A stretch of 64,000 bases of DNA from Blasia pusilla (GCA_050084515.1 CM114272.1:8122001-8186000); one strand, 5' to 3'. Shown: positions 11,141 through 25,299, counted from the stretch's first letter. Made by a program: numbers and translations. The notes: a model not told the origin generated them from the sequence alone.

Positions 11141-14100
11141 AATTCGTTCTTGCTCAAATGTAGGTTGGGATCTTTTGTAGCATTGCAAGAGTTGGGCTTA
11201 GCCTCGTCTTAATGGAAATTGTGGGTGGGCCTGGATTTGAGAAGGCAATGCTAGGTCCATTGCCTGCTTACGTGAATTAGGGTCGTAGTTGCTCTCTGTC
11301 CATAGCCTCCACCGCTCTCCCGGTAGTTTCTCGGATCTGTTTTCCTTCTAAGAGTAACATTTAGGGTTCAGGGTCGCGGCATCTCTCTTCATACCCGCGG
11401 ATGCAGTGCAACTCGTTGTTTTTTATGTTATTTGGTGGTTACTCATGTCTGGTTGTACTCGAGTTTAGTACTACCAAGAGCTGAAATGAGGCAAATAGAC
11501 ATTCATGCAAATAGTTACAAAGCAAATATTTATTCCCCTTAGACCTAGAGTACAATCTGAATGTTGACTACAACATCTTCACGATTTTGCCCATTTTTTC
11601 GGGCCCCTTACTGTCACATGAGGATGTGGGGTCATATTTCGGACTTTTGGGAGCTTCTTGGAGATAGCGAGCAGTCCTCGTCCATAGTGGGCTTCCTGCG
11701 AAGCTTTTTTCATTGAGGCAGCTTTGAACCCTATTTCGTCGTTGGGCCTCTTAAGGCGACACTCGGGGCTCCCTTGGACCTTAGACCACTTGGTACTCTC
11801 CAACAATTCGGGATCAACATTCTTTAGGCCATAATGCTTATCCGACAAAGTGACTTTGGCAACACTCTTCCCTTTCCCCTGTTTGGAAATGTTTTATGTT
11901 ATTCTAGTTGAAATGGTTCTGCACCCATGATATGTCTTGCACCTTGAACACATGAGGCTTTGAGATGGGAGCTACATCAGTTGGAGCTGAACGTTGACCA
12001 ATTGTTGGATCGAGACAAGAGGTCACATGAACTTGATCTGCAACCGTAGTTGCTACTTTCTGGAGTACCTGCAACGAAGAAGCTGAAGGAGACCATAGGA
12101 GGTGATTCGAGAGTTGCAACACTTAGAGTTGCACCTAGCAACTCTTGAATTGAGAGCTTTAGGGGGACATTCGGTGGCTTCATCTGGGAGTTTCTTTATG
12201 ACGCCTTTCGCAACCTGCAACTGCTAGTTACTGTAGTATCTGCAATCCACAAAGCAGAGATGTAAGAGTAGAGTGGCATTTTGAAAGAATATTTCAAAGA
12301 GTATTGTTAAAGCAGACACTTGAAAAAAGCTTCATAGTAAGCATCAATGGCAAACATCTTGCATTGAGTAGATCAAAACCTGTGTGGTATGAGTATGTGA
12401 TTGAAATGCTCATTGTATCCGAAGCTCGAAGTTGTAGAACGTATGAATAGAATTGGACCTTGATACTCCAGTGAGAACTCAAACCCTAAGATGTGCCGTA
12501 TAGGGGAGAGGGAGTTTACATCAACGGATGTCCCCTGTCACGACCGTAACTGTCTCCCAACAGAAATGGATACATAGCTTCGAAAGACCGGACATCCTCA
12601 TGACAATCGTAAGTGGGTCAAAACAAATTTGAATGCATGACTTACAAAACCATTACAATAATTTGGGGTAGACACCTTCCAACGGCCACATTAAAACCCT
12701 AAAATGTCCGACCCTAAACTATCCCTAAACGCATGCATGCCTCTCAATGGCCAAAAATGCCAGGTCTCGAAAGGAGAAGTGTTTGCGAAATGAGAGTGCA
12801 CTCGCCCATAATAGTATAGATGTGTGATTAATATACCTTCTTGATTTGTCCAACACTTCCAATGTTTGACGTATATCATTAAATAGATGTTAGAATTTAT
12901 TTGGATAAGAGGATTTTCACTAGGGAATAGAAGCTTGCTTGTGGAGTATAGATAGATTTAGATTTTGGATTTCCATAATACTAAAGATGATTCTATTCCA
13001 CACACCAATTTTTTTAATAGGATGACATTTTGAAAAGAGGGATTGATATCTTCTTATGGAAAGGAAATGAGATTAATTATATAAATAGTTTGAATACTCA
13101 ATACGTTCACATATATTTTCATTGAAAGAGAAATGGTGGTTTAATATGGGAGGAATACTCTCCAAAGGTGAAACCTCGTAATGAAATAGCAAGGTATCAT
13201 CTTTCTTTTCTAGAGTTGGGATATTTTTAAAACAAATTTCCTATGAAATCAATTTTTTTTAGAATATAAAAGTGCAAGTCTTCCAAAAAATAGAGATGTG
13301 TTTACCATGCCAAAGGTGTTATTTCTCCCTTCATGGTTTATACCTCTCCTCTTAATGCATTTAGAAATGATCCACTTTGACATCCTTATTTTTGAAAGAA
13401 AATCCCTTGTTGAAAAAGATCCCATCCCCTTCACCTTGTTTATTTTTTAAATAAGAATTTATCTTCCGTCCTTAACTTCATAACAAACATAAAGGAGAGT
13501 ATTTTATTCATAAAATAGATAAGTAATGACAACCAAGAAAGAAGGTGTTGTATGCATTCATATTGCCTTGTAATTGTAATTATGATCTTAGAAACATACA
13601 CTCTTAATCTATAGTTCAATAATAACTCAAGTCAACCTCTTTCTCTACTTGAATGAAGTTAGTTCAATGATAAGTGTAATGTAACTCTACCTTAAAGTGG
13701 ACTGAAAAGGTTCAAATATACAACTAGTGTGGCAACCTTAGAGAGGACTTGGTATTGAAGATTAAGTTATAGTCAAATTGAATCGCAAACTACAACACAT
13801 GGTACTTACATGAAGAAGGAAAGCTCAACCATGGCCAGTTAGTTAAGCATGATTATATTAACTAAAATTCTTTAAATACAATTTTGTTTAACTTGAAACT
13901 ACCGTTAGAGTTAGAGTTGCTTATGCATACCTTATATAATTGAGAAGAGGACCGTCATTATTTATTATCTCCTTCCAAAATTTGTTCTCTATGGTGATGT
14001 GTGTGTCTTCAAAAAATTTCTACACATGATAAAAAATAACAATGAAAGATAAGAAAAACAATGAAAATCCATATACAAATATTTTTATAGACTTGGATCT

Positions 14101-16424
14101 GAGGATGGATAAATATGGAGATGCATAACGGAGCTCTATAACAAGAATACATATGTGGACTAAAGTGAGGTCCATAAGGATTGATCTCTCTAGGCAATAT
14201 TATATAGTAATTTCCCAAATTTTCCAACCCGAGTCTAAGATACATGCGTCATTTCATATTTCAACCAAACTTAAGGAATATATTATTAAAGCCATGTCCA
14301 ACTCCATGAAGAGCTCTAAGAATGTATATTATTCATAGAAGTCAATAGATCATAATCATCTTGTCAAAAATCCTAAAGATAATATGGTAGAAACTACTAA
14401 AATTGTAAGGCCCATAGTTATTCTCTTCTTCTTCTTTTTTCCTCCCTAAGTAAGATAGATTCTTTTTTTTTTCTTAATCTACCTTATTAAAGCTTAGTTT
14501 AAACGATTTGTGAATTCTTCATAACATAATAAATATTGTAAACACAATCTACGATGTAATGCTATTCCACCCCCAAGTTTCTTTTCTCTTCACATTCAAC
14601 AAACAAAATTTGTAATAAAGAATAATTAGTATGGCTACTTAATGCCCTATTGTAACTACACCGCCTCTCTTGCTATATTGATTGCTCCTATATAAAAAGC
14701 AAATGAAGGTTAATTTTTTGAATCCCAAATTATATCTACATTTTCCAATATGAAGGAATACTTAAATAGAGTGACTATTAGACACACTTATTGCCCAATT
14801 AGCTTTTGTAAATCCCTACAACTGTAAACTTGAAGAAAGTTTCAATTGGAGTCCAATTTGAACAAGAAAATTCGTCACCACATAATCTTCCTTATACCCG
14901 TTCCCTCTGAATATTTAATTTAAGATATTTGTATACGTTATTAAGGCTCTAAGGTTCTTGAAAAAGAGGAAAGTACAACTTCCCTCTCCAAATGAAGCTT
15001 GTCATTGTGCAAGATTCTATTTTGGTCAATAATTTTTTTTGTAAAAAATAGAAGAAATCATCATCATCCTCATTGTCAAACATGTGTCAACATGGAATAT
15101 TATAATTTTAGCGGGTTCACACGAGAATGAGAATACGGTGGAATCAAGTTGTAAAAGTGAAGTTACTCCCGCATCTTAATTGGGAGTTTCAAATGATGAA
15201 GATTGCATATTAAAAGAAAACTTCCATGACACACTAGCCCAATGTTAAGGCAATAGGTGCACAACATTTTAATTTACATATAAGAGATATTTTCTCCTCC
15301 TTTAAAATATTTTTATAATTTTTATAATTTAAGTCTTGTTGCTCAAATTCTCGTAGTGATTTTTATGCACTTTCGTAGTCAATCCTATGAAAAAAGGCCA
15401 TTTTAATTGAATACCCAGCAACCAAATGCCGTAAGTTACAACCAAATTAATTCCATGCCCCATTGAAAAGAAACACAAATTTCCAAAGATTTTAAGACTC
15501 TATCAAATAGAAAGGAGCACCATCATCACGTAAGTCGACTCCATCCCTAAAGAAAGGACGTCAACTACATCTCGATTCAAAGATGTCAAAAGTGCATCCC
15601 AAAAGAAGGGTGTCCAATCCATACCCATTAAAATTTGAGACCTAATAAACCAAAACACAAAATCTATGCAATCTATCTTATTATTGGTGATAAGGTCTTA
15701 ACAACAAACATCTTTCTATTTGACAATTGTCCTTTAAAGTGGCTTCCAATTGTTGCACTTATCCCCTGTAATAGCTTAGTTTCTCACCTAAGTAACATGG
15801 AGAAGGATGCAAACGGAAGGAGGGCTTCCTTCATGGTGCGAGGCACCATACTATAAACCCCAACGTCATCGCTAAGATGATTCTATTTTAGCAATATATC
15901 ATATTTTAGACGAACTAGTTAAGATCCGTAAGGGACCCTACGATACATAAATCCCTAGAATTCATGTTTGAATATCTCTATATAACCTCAATCAAATGAC
16001 AAAAAAAAATATTATTATTGGAGAGTACCTCTTCATTTTGAGATCACCTCTCCTTTTGACACATGTCTTTTTAGCCGATAAACTCCCTCGTTGTCTATTC
16101 CAATAAGATCGCTCAAATTCAATTCCACACTCAAAATAATAATTCAAAATTATATATTTGTATGCATAGCCCGAACATACACAAGTATATAAGTTTCACA
16201 ACAACAACATCCTCCACTCAATATAAACTAGTCGTTGCTCGTGATACTTAATTTTCTTTATTATCTCTCCTTAATTAAACTCCCTCTCTCAAGTGACATG
16301 TATTGACGCCATAGTAACCCCTATAAGACATATGTCAAACACATGAGGAGGGTTTCCTCGAATCATGTCTTCTTGGTTTGCAAACATCTCTTCGCTTGAC
16401 ATGTGGCAACCGGGCAGCAAGAAA

Positions 16425-16460
16425 TCTATCTATATAATTAAAAGAGGACAAGGGTTTGAG
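16425..16460 (+). mobile_element. Candidate Helitron 5' terminus
   Basis: The sequence TCTATCTATATAATTAAAAG preceded by A resembles plant Helitron 5' ends (A|TCTAT-rich). No matching 3' end was found. The stretch from here to 17604 contains no gene I can support and would include the promoter of the FNR-like gene. Confidence 0.3.
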
Positions 16461-17604
16461 GGAACCCTCAAGGGTTTGACATCTGTCCTCTAAGGGCTCC
16501 TATGGCACTTGAGAGAGTTAATCAAGAAAGGTAATATAAATTTTTTTCTATTACGAGGCATCGGGCCAAGTACCAGCGAATGACCTTCACTCCACACTTG
16601 CTCGTCACGCGAGCCAGACCAAAACAACTTCACATCTTCACTAGTGAATCGGGCGAGGAAACAATGAATAACCTTCACGATCATAATCTTACGTCAATCG
16701 ACTGCGTTTCACCACAACACTCGAGCATCAGACGAGTTCCGATTGTACACGCTTCACCACAATAGTAATGCGTCGGGCAAGGTAGATCAATGAAGCTTCA
16801 TCAACACTCGAGAATCGGGCGACGTCCGAAAGTAAGCCATTCGGATTATAGCCATCGCCGAAATACAATGAGGGAGAGGCTCATTTCTAACCTTTTCGAA
16901 TTTGTGATCAATTATGTTTTGGCTTTACGTGAGGCACGAGAAGAACTTCGACGGTGAAGTCCATGAGTTGCTGGAGGAAGTGGAGGGGTACCAGGAGTAG
17001 TACGTTTCGGTCATTGTAGTGGACGGAAGTGCTTCGTTTCGGTTGACAAAATCCAATTGCATGTCAGAAAGCCCAAACATCGGAAACTGATAGATCCTAC
17101 CTCACTGCCGATGAAGTGGCATGAAAATATCATAGACTTTCCGAGATAAATACATGTAAAAGGACGGACCTATGGTTGCGTTTCCCACGGGACCTGCTCT
17201 TAATCCCTCACTCCCGTGGATGGCACTGATTGCCCACTAACTATAACTATAGATAGCACTAGCATAAAGCATCATAGAGTAATTTGAAATATTGAAAGGA
17301 AAGCATAATCAGTTTCGTACGAAGAGAGATTTTGAATAATCCAATCCACGACCGCCACGTCCACCCCCTTCCGCGACGGCCGCAGTGGCGCGGACGCTCC
17401 CACCGTCCCCCGCGCTCGTGGCAGCCCCCCCCACTCTCTTCCCCCCGTGGCTTCTTCCATCACCTTCGAACTATCTACACTTCTTCACATCTCTTCTCAT
17501 CCTCCTCTTCCTCCTGCTCCTCGTCCGACTCCGACGCTGCAGTGCTTCGTTTCTCTCGTCCTGCTGAAGAAAGGAGGAAGAAGAAGAGCAGGAAAAGGAG
17601 AGGG

Positions 17605-19930
17605 ATGGAAGCCACTGCTGCAGTGACAAGGAGCCTTTTCGCGGAGTGCGGGTGGACGAGGAGGACGACGAGGAGCGCAAGGGGCGGCGGCGTCGGCGGT
17701 GTTGTTGTTGTTGAGGAGCGGAGAAAGGTGGGCGGGGCTGGTTGGCGAGATGGTGTTTCTCGTAGCGCTTCGATCGGCGCAGGGTTGAGGTCGCCGTTCA
17801 TGGGGGCCGGAGGAAGGCTGGCGCTGCGTGCGTTGGCGACGTCGTCGTCGGCGGTGCAGCGACGGGTCCGGACGGGACTCGTTACTCGCGCTGCGTGGAA
17901 GCAGGAGGTTCTGTGGACGGACTCGCCCGTCGCGGAGGTGGAGAAAGCGGCCGAGAGTCTCTTCCACGTCGTTCTGGATATAAGTGACAATCCTGAGCTC
18001 ATGGAAGGCCACACCAAACCCGGCCAATTCGTGCAGGTCAGTGATCGAGTGATGTAGTGAGTGAGTGAGTGGTGGGAGAGATTGGCTGGGCCATTCCTCG
18101 CTGTCAGGACTTCTCATCACCTCGTACCAATGAATCGGCGAACGAGCAGGGATTGTCTGCGTCTACGAGCAACTAGCGCCTCGCGGGCATGTCCTCCGAG
18201 ATTTTGGGACGGCTTTCTGTACTCGCTGTCTCGGTGTCTTTCGTTAAGCGCGAAACGTTGTTCAAGAGATCTCGTACCTACTGCTGTATTGTGGCCCAAG
18301 TCATTGAGTTCTTGCTCTCTCCGGAATTCCAGGTGAAGGTAGGAAATGTGAAGCCCGCATTTCTGGCCATTGCCTCCCCGATATCACTAGCGAAGAAGGG
18401 GCGCTTCGAATTCTTGATCAAAGATGTGGAGGGTAGCACCGCCGGAATGGTGTGTAGATTAGCGAAGGGCGACAAGGTCGAGCTTAGCCAGGTCATGGGA
18501 AGTGGATTCAAAATGGAGAATCTTCAACCTGCAGAGGAGTACAAGACGGTGCTTCTTTTCGCCACCGGTTCTGGTATCAGGTTGGTTCAACCATCTCTTA
18601 CGACTATGTCGTGATTCGTCCTTTCAGAGTCTTGTACTTTCCTGGCTCTTGCCAGCTTCCGTAGGCTTGCTGTTCGTGAGTTATCCCTCCATGACGAACT
18701 GCCCAAACACTGGTTCTGTGATGGTGTAGGACAGTCCTATTCGTTCGCTGATCGAAACTGGTTTTGAAGCGCACAAGAGACCAGATGTGAGGCTTTACTA
18801 CGGTGCCAGAAACCTTCAAAGGATGGCTTACCAGGTATGTAAATCGCCATTTGAAATATTTGATGTTTTCCCACCTCTTTCAGCCATGTAAGTGAAGCTT
18901 GTGAAGTGAGTGCTTCTCATAATCAGATGAGATACTTAATTTAGAATCTCAACTTCACTAGGCTGTGGAGCATGTTTCTTTTGAGCAATATGTTGTCACC
19001 TTCTTTGCTTACTGAAGTTTAGAAAATAGGACGAATGAAATAAACGTTTTAGTGCATGGGTGAAGTCGCTGTCCCCGTATCTATTGTGGAAGGAGCCCTT
19101 GCAACTGACATTTCTCAGATTTCGCAGTTTTTGGTCGATGTTAGGCCTCGCACGTCGGGTGACTTCTTAATGTTGCTGTCTACTGATAGCATAGTAGCTG
19201 AGTACAAGCACGTGTTGATTATGTTTGTCCTGTTTCTATTGCGAGGATTGTCCATGTTATCATATTATGACTTTACCTCTTATGCAGGATCAATTCAGAG
19301 AATGGGAGGCCTCAGGTGTACAGATTATCCCTGTGCTTTCACAACCTGGTTCAGACTGGACTGGTGGACAAGGATTCGTACAGGTACCAAGCTGTTAGCT
19401 GAATTATTGAGTACTGCTTCTGGACTTGCAAGTAGATTGTGGGATGTCGATCCTATTTTCGGGCTTTCAAATTCTGTCCATGTGACGCCAAGCATGGTGC
19501 TGTTTTAGCGGGATACTCATTTGTTGGGGTTGAACAGGCATTTTTTTCTAAGAGCAAGGGCATCCCAAATTCTTTACAAGCAGGAGCAGTGCTTTGTGGT
19601 CACAAGGGGATGGCACAGGTGAGCATTGTTGAATAGGCACCGTAATTCTGTTTTGGTTGCTTTCAATGCTGACTGTCCTGTGTATGGGAGATGGACTATT
19701 ATCAAAACTGGGTCTCATTCAACGTTGGTGCAAAGCCTTAACAGAGGAATTAATTTGAATGTTTATTCTTCTGAGCCTATGGGCCCTGAGCATCCAGCCC
19801 ACAATGTGACTTCAGTGTCCATGTTCATGGATTCCATAACATGTTGGATTTGAATGGAACCTTGCAGGATGTGACGGCACTCCTTATGGAGGAGGGCGTT
19901 CCCCAGGACAAAATTCTTTTGAATTTCTGA
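17605..19930 (+). CDS. Plastid FNR-like FAD/NAD(P)H oxidoreductase (6 exons)
   Basis: Predicted exons are 17605-18036, 18333-18580, 18735-18834, 19288-19383, 19538-19618 and 19868-19930. They join in phase to give 339 aa. The first ~95 residues are rich in Ala, Arg, Ser and Gly with few acidic residues, as in a chloroplast transit peptide. The FAD-domain landmark is GHTKPGQFVQVKVGN. The NAD(P)-binding site is LLFATGSGISPIRSLIE, followed by LYYGARNLQRMAYQ, QIIPVLSQP, AGAVLCGHKGM and the C-terminal DKILLNF. This matches the ferredoxin-NADP reductase superfamily subgroup that includes kiwifruit pKIWI502 and its plant homologues. The electron partner of that subgroup is not firmly known. A GC-rich, CT-rich leader precedes the ATG. 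Long open frames on the opposite strand at 17475-18120 are shadows of exon 1. Confidence 0.9.
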
Positions 19931-21822
19931 GCCATTTCTCAGCAAAGGTGATTACACTTACAGAGAATGTTGTTTTCACGCTTTGCAAACTGAACAAAAA
20001 AATAAACTATATGACAGTCCCAATGATGAGTAGTTTAGTAATCTGAGCTTGCACAGCAGAACTTGAATTTCATTGCCCCCCAAGTAGGGTGTAGCGGTGA
20101 TGTTTACGGTGAAGCTGAGTGTGAGCACATGATGAGAAAGGCATCATGTGCTGAGGGACATGGATTGTATAGCTTCAGATTGGATGTGGAAGATGAATGA
20201 GCCCATTTCATTTTTGTCATTGTGTTTGGTAATTGTATGTAAGAGGCTATTGGTATGAATCCTGATCTTGTTATCATGGATTTGTGCAGTGTCTGAGAAC
20301 AGACGCATTACTGGATGACTTCCCATTCTTTGTGTTCATAGCACACATTCTTCCTCGGCTGACGCTCAGGCTGGTGGCGAGCTTGGAATTATCGACTTTG
20401 TACTTGATGTAGAAGGCAGTGTATGATACAAAATGAGGCTTTTAAAAGGAATATTGTCAAACCTTCAGCCATTCTTTTTTACTTTTCCTCTTGGGTCATC
20501 AAATCCAAGAATAAAATGGGGAACTTCAATCAAGGACTGATGTGGACTGCTGATGGGGAAACTCATAAAGTGAGATAACTCATGATAAGGTAACTCAATT
20601 TGACATACTTACAAGATGAAATTACAGCACAAATCGTCACTCGCTTGCACTTGTGAAGAAAACTTGCGAAGAAACTCTGCATGAGCATGTCAAATCACAA
20701 TTTCATGTTCAAAGGTTTTTAAAGCACAAATGGTATTATCTTTCCCAAAGGGAACTTGGGAAAGATGATTATCATTGAATCATATCGTACCACAAAAGAT
20801 AGACATCTTCATTTCACAAAAAGTGAAATGAGCATGAAAACTGTAAGTGAATACAAACTCAACTTCACTAGCAATATACATGCGACAAATGTTCAAATAA
20901 CCCATGTTATTCAAAACAACCCATGTTAATAAAAAATCTTTGTTATCTTAAGGGATGAGCCACATATGATTCATGTGCTTGAAGTAAGGCGAGGTTGAAG
21001 GTAGAAATATGTGCAAGGTAGCATTGGAGTGGTATAATATATTGAAGAACGTACTATTTGAGAGAGAAATCATAATTTTCGGTGAAGATTTTCACAAAGT
21101 TTTTTTATAGTTTACCAAAAGGATTGTCCAAAATTTATCCAAGCTATCTTAAATAGATTAGGTGTTGTGCACATGTACATCGCAACAAAACATACATCCT
21201 TATTAATAATCAAACGCACGAAACACTAGATCAACACATTGTTACATAGAATTATAAACCCTAAACCAAACCCACCTCTTGGTAAGAGGATGGAATTATT
21301 CACAAGGTGAAGAGCACCATATATAACTTCGCCGCCTCATGCAAAGGAAGTTCAATAGTAAGACAATGAACTCCCAAACTCACTCTCTCTCCCTCCCTCC
21401 TTCCCTTAAGCTATATCCTATATCTCCCCAAGCCCTCTCCTTCGTGACCTATACAAGCTAATCATATTTTTGAACCTAAATCTGAAATAGTTGGTGAAGG
21501 GTAACTTTCTAAAATTAGAAAACCAAATCTTCCAAAATAGTAAATTCCTCAAATAGGATCTAAATGGGTCCGAACTAGGGAAAATGTGTTGATGGATATT
21601 ACCTTAAATTTCATCATGTCATCTTTAACCTTGGCTCGACTTCTGATCTCCTTCAGAGCTCCACTACAAACGACGTGACTCTCTCTTATTCTCATGTTAG
21701 GATGATGGAGTGTATGAGAATAATAGAGTTGAAAATTTGTATGTTCATCGAGGGTCGTCTCCATAGATAGTGTAAATAACATTCTTATCTTCTTCCTAAA
21801 GTCGCCATATCAAGCGGTAGTT

Positions 21823-21847
21823 GTATGTATGTATGTATGTATGTATA
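21823..21847. repeat. (GTAT)n microsatellite
   Basis: About six GTAT units. The interval 19931-22059 otherwise holds the 3' flank of the FNR-like gene and AT-rich DNA with no gene seen. Confidence 0.85.
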
Positions 21848-22059
21848 TAAATAATCATCTCCTAGCTTAATGTGCAAAGTTACAATCTTCTCCCACCTCC
21901 AATAACCAGTCAACAAAAGTTTGTTGATGAACACACAATAATTTCTTAAGGAATAGAACTATATTTAAACCAAGAAACTATGATGTCGACAATATGAACC
22001 CAAAAGTCTTATCTCAGTTTCAAGGAGAGGTAATAATAGCTTTCCATCTATGTAGAGTT

Positions 22060-22264
22060 TGTCGTGTGCATACACATCGCTACACAACCTACATTGCTCG
22101 TCACATCTACATACCACACAACACCGATCTTCCCCAACATACGGATAGATCCACATATAAATAAAACATACTCACACATATACAGTGGGACCCCACAATA
22201 GTCCGCTGACTCTATATGTCGTCGACGCGATAGAACTCTACCTACGTCAAAATAAGATGTGACA
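22060..22264 (-). repeat. LTR of deleted DNMT-gypsy copy
   Basis: On the minus strand it starts TGTCACATCTTATTTTG and ends CACACGACA, giving TG...CA termini. It is related in its U3 start to the solo LTR at 41988-42559 but much shorter. A copy of its 3' part (about 22265-22410) lies just upstream, after a purine-rich tract AGGGGGGCGG, so the tail of the LTR occurs twice here. Confidence 0.6.
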
Positions 22265-22764
22265 ATTATTGTGCGCATACACATCGCTACACAACCCACA
22301 GCGCTGGTCACATCTACATACCACACAACACCAATCTTCCCCAAAATACGGGTAAATCTACACATAAATGAAACATACTCACGCATATACACTAGGACCC
22401 CACAACCGCCCCCCTAGCTGGGAGTTGGGTCCTAACTCCAGATAGCACACACATATGTACTCGACAAGATCTCCTATCCTATGCACATCTAGCACCATTT
22501 GTGCCATCATCCCTCGCAACAACCCGCCGTGTTGATCCCTCCGAAGAGATCTAACACTCTCGTACCCTGCTCCAAACATTGACACGGTTCCACACTTGCC
22601 TCACGAGCTCATCTGCACTCCACGCATCTCAACGCTCATCCCCAACAACAATAAAGAAGCTTTGAACCATGGGAAGAGACACCGACCCTAGCATGTCTCT
22701 TTGTGGGACTATCCGCTACGGGAATGTCCTCCGCATGTGTGCTCCTCTCCCCGAACCCTCATGA

Positions 22765-23641
22765 TCAGTGAACACCACCTCTAAATGCTGCCAACGTGGT
22801 CACCTTATCCTCACGCGATCGACCACCACTGACTCTTGCAAACTGCACTGGTAGATGGCTCACCCGTCCATCACCTGATCGCCACCTTGGCCGGTAAGAA
22901 ACCATCTCCTCCCAAAAATCCAGAATGAAACCTAGAGGATACAACACCGTAATCCCTACCAACACATCATACGACTCTATCGATGTCGTAATCGCTCGAG
23001 TGCGCACCATCGCACTATCTGTCTCATGATCTGGCTGGAGTCTAATCACTAACTCCTGCCAAGTCATATACTGCGTGGGTGATACCCAACGCCAAACACG
23101 CCGCCTTCCCTAACATCAAGGGCTACGCTCCCGAATCAAGTAGGACGTGCTGCGGGTGGTACACCGTACTTGTGGGACTAACCAAGCGAAAAACTCATGT
23201 TTGGTTATCCAATAACACCACACCTGGTGTGATCATGGCTCGCTCTATTGCTGGCCTAGGTAGCATATCTACCAACTTCACCGTTGCAACATGCCATGAC
23301 TCAGTGGGGGACGTCCTGAGCAAGTGCACCGAGGGCAAGTCCACCACCTCCTCAACTACCTCAGAACGAGACGCAACTACCTCTCCACGCTCACACAACG
23401 TGGCGGCCAGACGGAACACCTCCGCTGGTCCAACTCCCAACGTCGCCAACTCCATGGCGGAAAACAACGGAGCGTTGCTCACCCTAGTGGCCACCTCCAA
23501 CAATGTGGTCGACACTAGCTTCACCCGAGCCGGTTCAGGAGTTGTCTCTCCAACTCCTTGTGACATTGACGCACCTGTCCCACCTATGGACACTGTCGGT
23601 CGTCGAGGCACCATCGACGGTGTATGCAATGCCTTTGACAA
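22765..23641 (-). pseudogene. Protease and linker remnant of deleted gypsy copy
   Basis: 23641-23195 encodes the gag-protease linker ending AIERAMITPGVVLLDNQ. 23067-22765 encodes the second half of the aspartic protease region (SYDVLVGITVLYPLGF...DFWEEMVSYRP). The catalytic DSG segment between them falls in a shifted frame. Confidence 0.65.
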
Positions 23642-23668
23642 CGTGAATGATTGGGGAACCCTAGCCTA

Positions 23669-25237
23669 TCACCCATCAGTCCCCTCCCGTGGGTCGATCT
23701 CCACCCCACCTCTTAGTGGCTCGGTCACTCTCGCAGCACCTCGAGTCACCACCGCAGCAGCCTCAACTTGAGCCGCACTGTGCATAAACCTCAGCCCTGT
23801 GTAGTTCTCTCTCGTATCCCAATACAACATGGAGGCTGGAGCCACACTAGCTACTCTCGGTTCAATACCTATCACTGGCTGCATCATAGTCATTATTGCA
23901 ATCCTCTACTCCAACTGATCAATAAGAGTGAGGAGCGCTGCATTGGGTGCACGTCCTCCATCTCCCCTGACTGGTGATGGCACTCTACCACCATGATCAT
24001 CCACCACTCAATCTCCACCTACTCTCTCGCCCCCAATCCCTCTGCCTACCTCTAGACGCACCCCTCGGCAAAGATCATAACACCTATCCCCAGTGTGACC
24101 ATATTGGTGACAATGATCACACTATGACTATGGTGGGGTCATCCTTTGTGGCTCTTGATCAATCAGAGGCGCCCGTGGCCCTCTCCCATGCTGTGGGCAG
24201 TCCCTCTGCCTATATGGCCCACCACATGTCCAACAAGCCAACCCTGGGCACTGCTGGGAAACATACGTCGGTACATGTCGTTGCCTCATCGGCTCACGAT
24301 ACCCGCCCTGCTCTCTGGGCCTCAGCTTTGGGCCCACTAGCCCGCTCCCGTGGTACTGGTGCATGCTGGGGCATGTGTGGGTCTACTCCTACTTGTGGAC
24401 CCGTCAAATCCTGCGAAAAACCCATGGTCACCACCTGCTTCTCACTCATGTTGAGCTCTACCCGCTCAGAGAACTCGAAGACCACCTTCAATGTAGGCTT
24501 CGCCGTGTGAAGCAACATCGCATCCTAAACTCTCTTCTGTAGCTTCTCATACAACACCCCTACCAGTATTGCACTGATTGCGCCTCACTCATCCCATATG
24601 TGGCAATGATCAGCCGTCACATGCGCTTGAACGCCTCCCTCAGATTCTCACCCGATCTCCGCTCAAAATCTTGTAGACTCTTCAACTTGTCGGTCCGCAC
24701 GCCCTAGTAGCTCCTCCCCAATTGTCGGAAGAACTCCACTGTAGGACTGAAACTCGGTGGTCCTACACCACGAGAGGTCTCTGCCACCTCACCACTCTCG
24801 TTGCCATCCTCTTCATCTTGTCTCTGGGCTGATGGTGTAGGTCTCTCCGCCCTCACCGTCCCACTAGTGGACACATACCTTGGAGCCCAATACACCCTCC
24901 AGGCATCGATCTCTATAGAGTATAGAGATCGGAACTCCATGTACTCATCCATCGGCGGACCCTACAAGTGCTAGAATAACCCCTTCCATGCCATAAAAGG
25001 GATGAATTGCGTAGGGGTCCGTATCTCCTGGAAGTTGCACCACGTGTCAAACTCATGGATGAAATCATCTAGATCTATGGTGCCTACTGAACCCAAGAAA
25101 TGACGCATGCCCCGGTGGCTCATGTCGTCCATGTGTCTCCACGTATCACTGTCCCTGTCCACGATCTCGTCACTGGACCCACAGTCTAGTGATGACGATC
25201 CAGCCACGGATGGGAGTCGGGGGGGGGGGTTCCTCAC
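23669..25237 (-). pseudogene. gag remnant of deleted gypsy copy
   Basis: Frames at 25237-24971 and 24952-24704 give the gag core (GSVGTIDLDDFIHEFDTW, FIPFMAWKGLF, MDEYMEFRS). The frame at 24364-24128 carries a zinc-knuckle-like CWTCGGPYRQRDC in which the usual His is absent. The frames are broken by stops and shifts. It matches gag of the nested copy (VGTIELEEFMQEFDMW at about 58350). Confidence 0.7.
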
Positions 25238-25299
25238 TAGAAACCCCTCGATACCTCACGCCATTCCATATCAGTCCACTACGAGTACTTGTACTAACC

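Larger units (their letters stand above)
9784..12820 (-). mobile_element. Candidate non-autonomous Helitron, about 3.0 kb
   Basis: On the minus strand the 5' end at 12820 reads TCTATACTATTATGGG and is preceded by A. The 3' end at 9784 has the stem CGTGC-ATC-GCACG (9797-9809), then CACCTTACTAG, and is followed by T. A|TC...CTAG|T with a subterminal hairpin is the classic Helitron layout, and Helitrons insert between A and T. No Rep/helicase coding is visible. The interior includes GC-rich DNA (10490-11400) and unassigned higher-GC sequence (11580-12180) that could be captured host DNA. The two ends are paired by inference only and could belong to different insertions. Confidence 0.45.

Noticed and set aside
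10506-11180. Several overlapping frames in the GC-rich patch
   Set aside because: Pro/Ser/His-rich translations in all frames, with tandem repeats and hairpins, and no family match.
17475-18120. Long minus-strand frames (180 and 207 codons) opposite FNR-like exon 1
   Set aside because: They are shadows of GC-rich exon 1, with biased composition and no family signature.
23079-24510. Plus-strand frames of 178-230 codons
   Set aside because: Antisense of the gypsy gag and linker, which match other copies on the minus strand.
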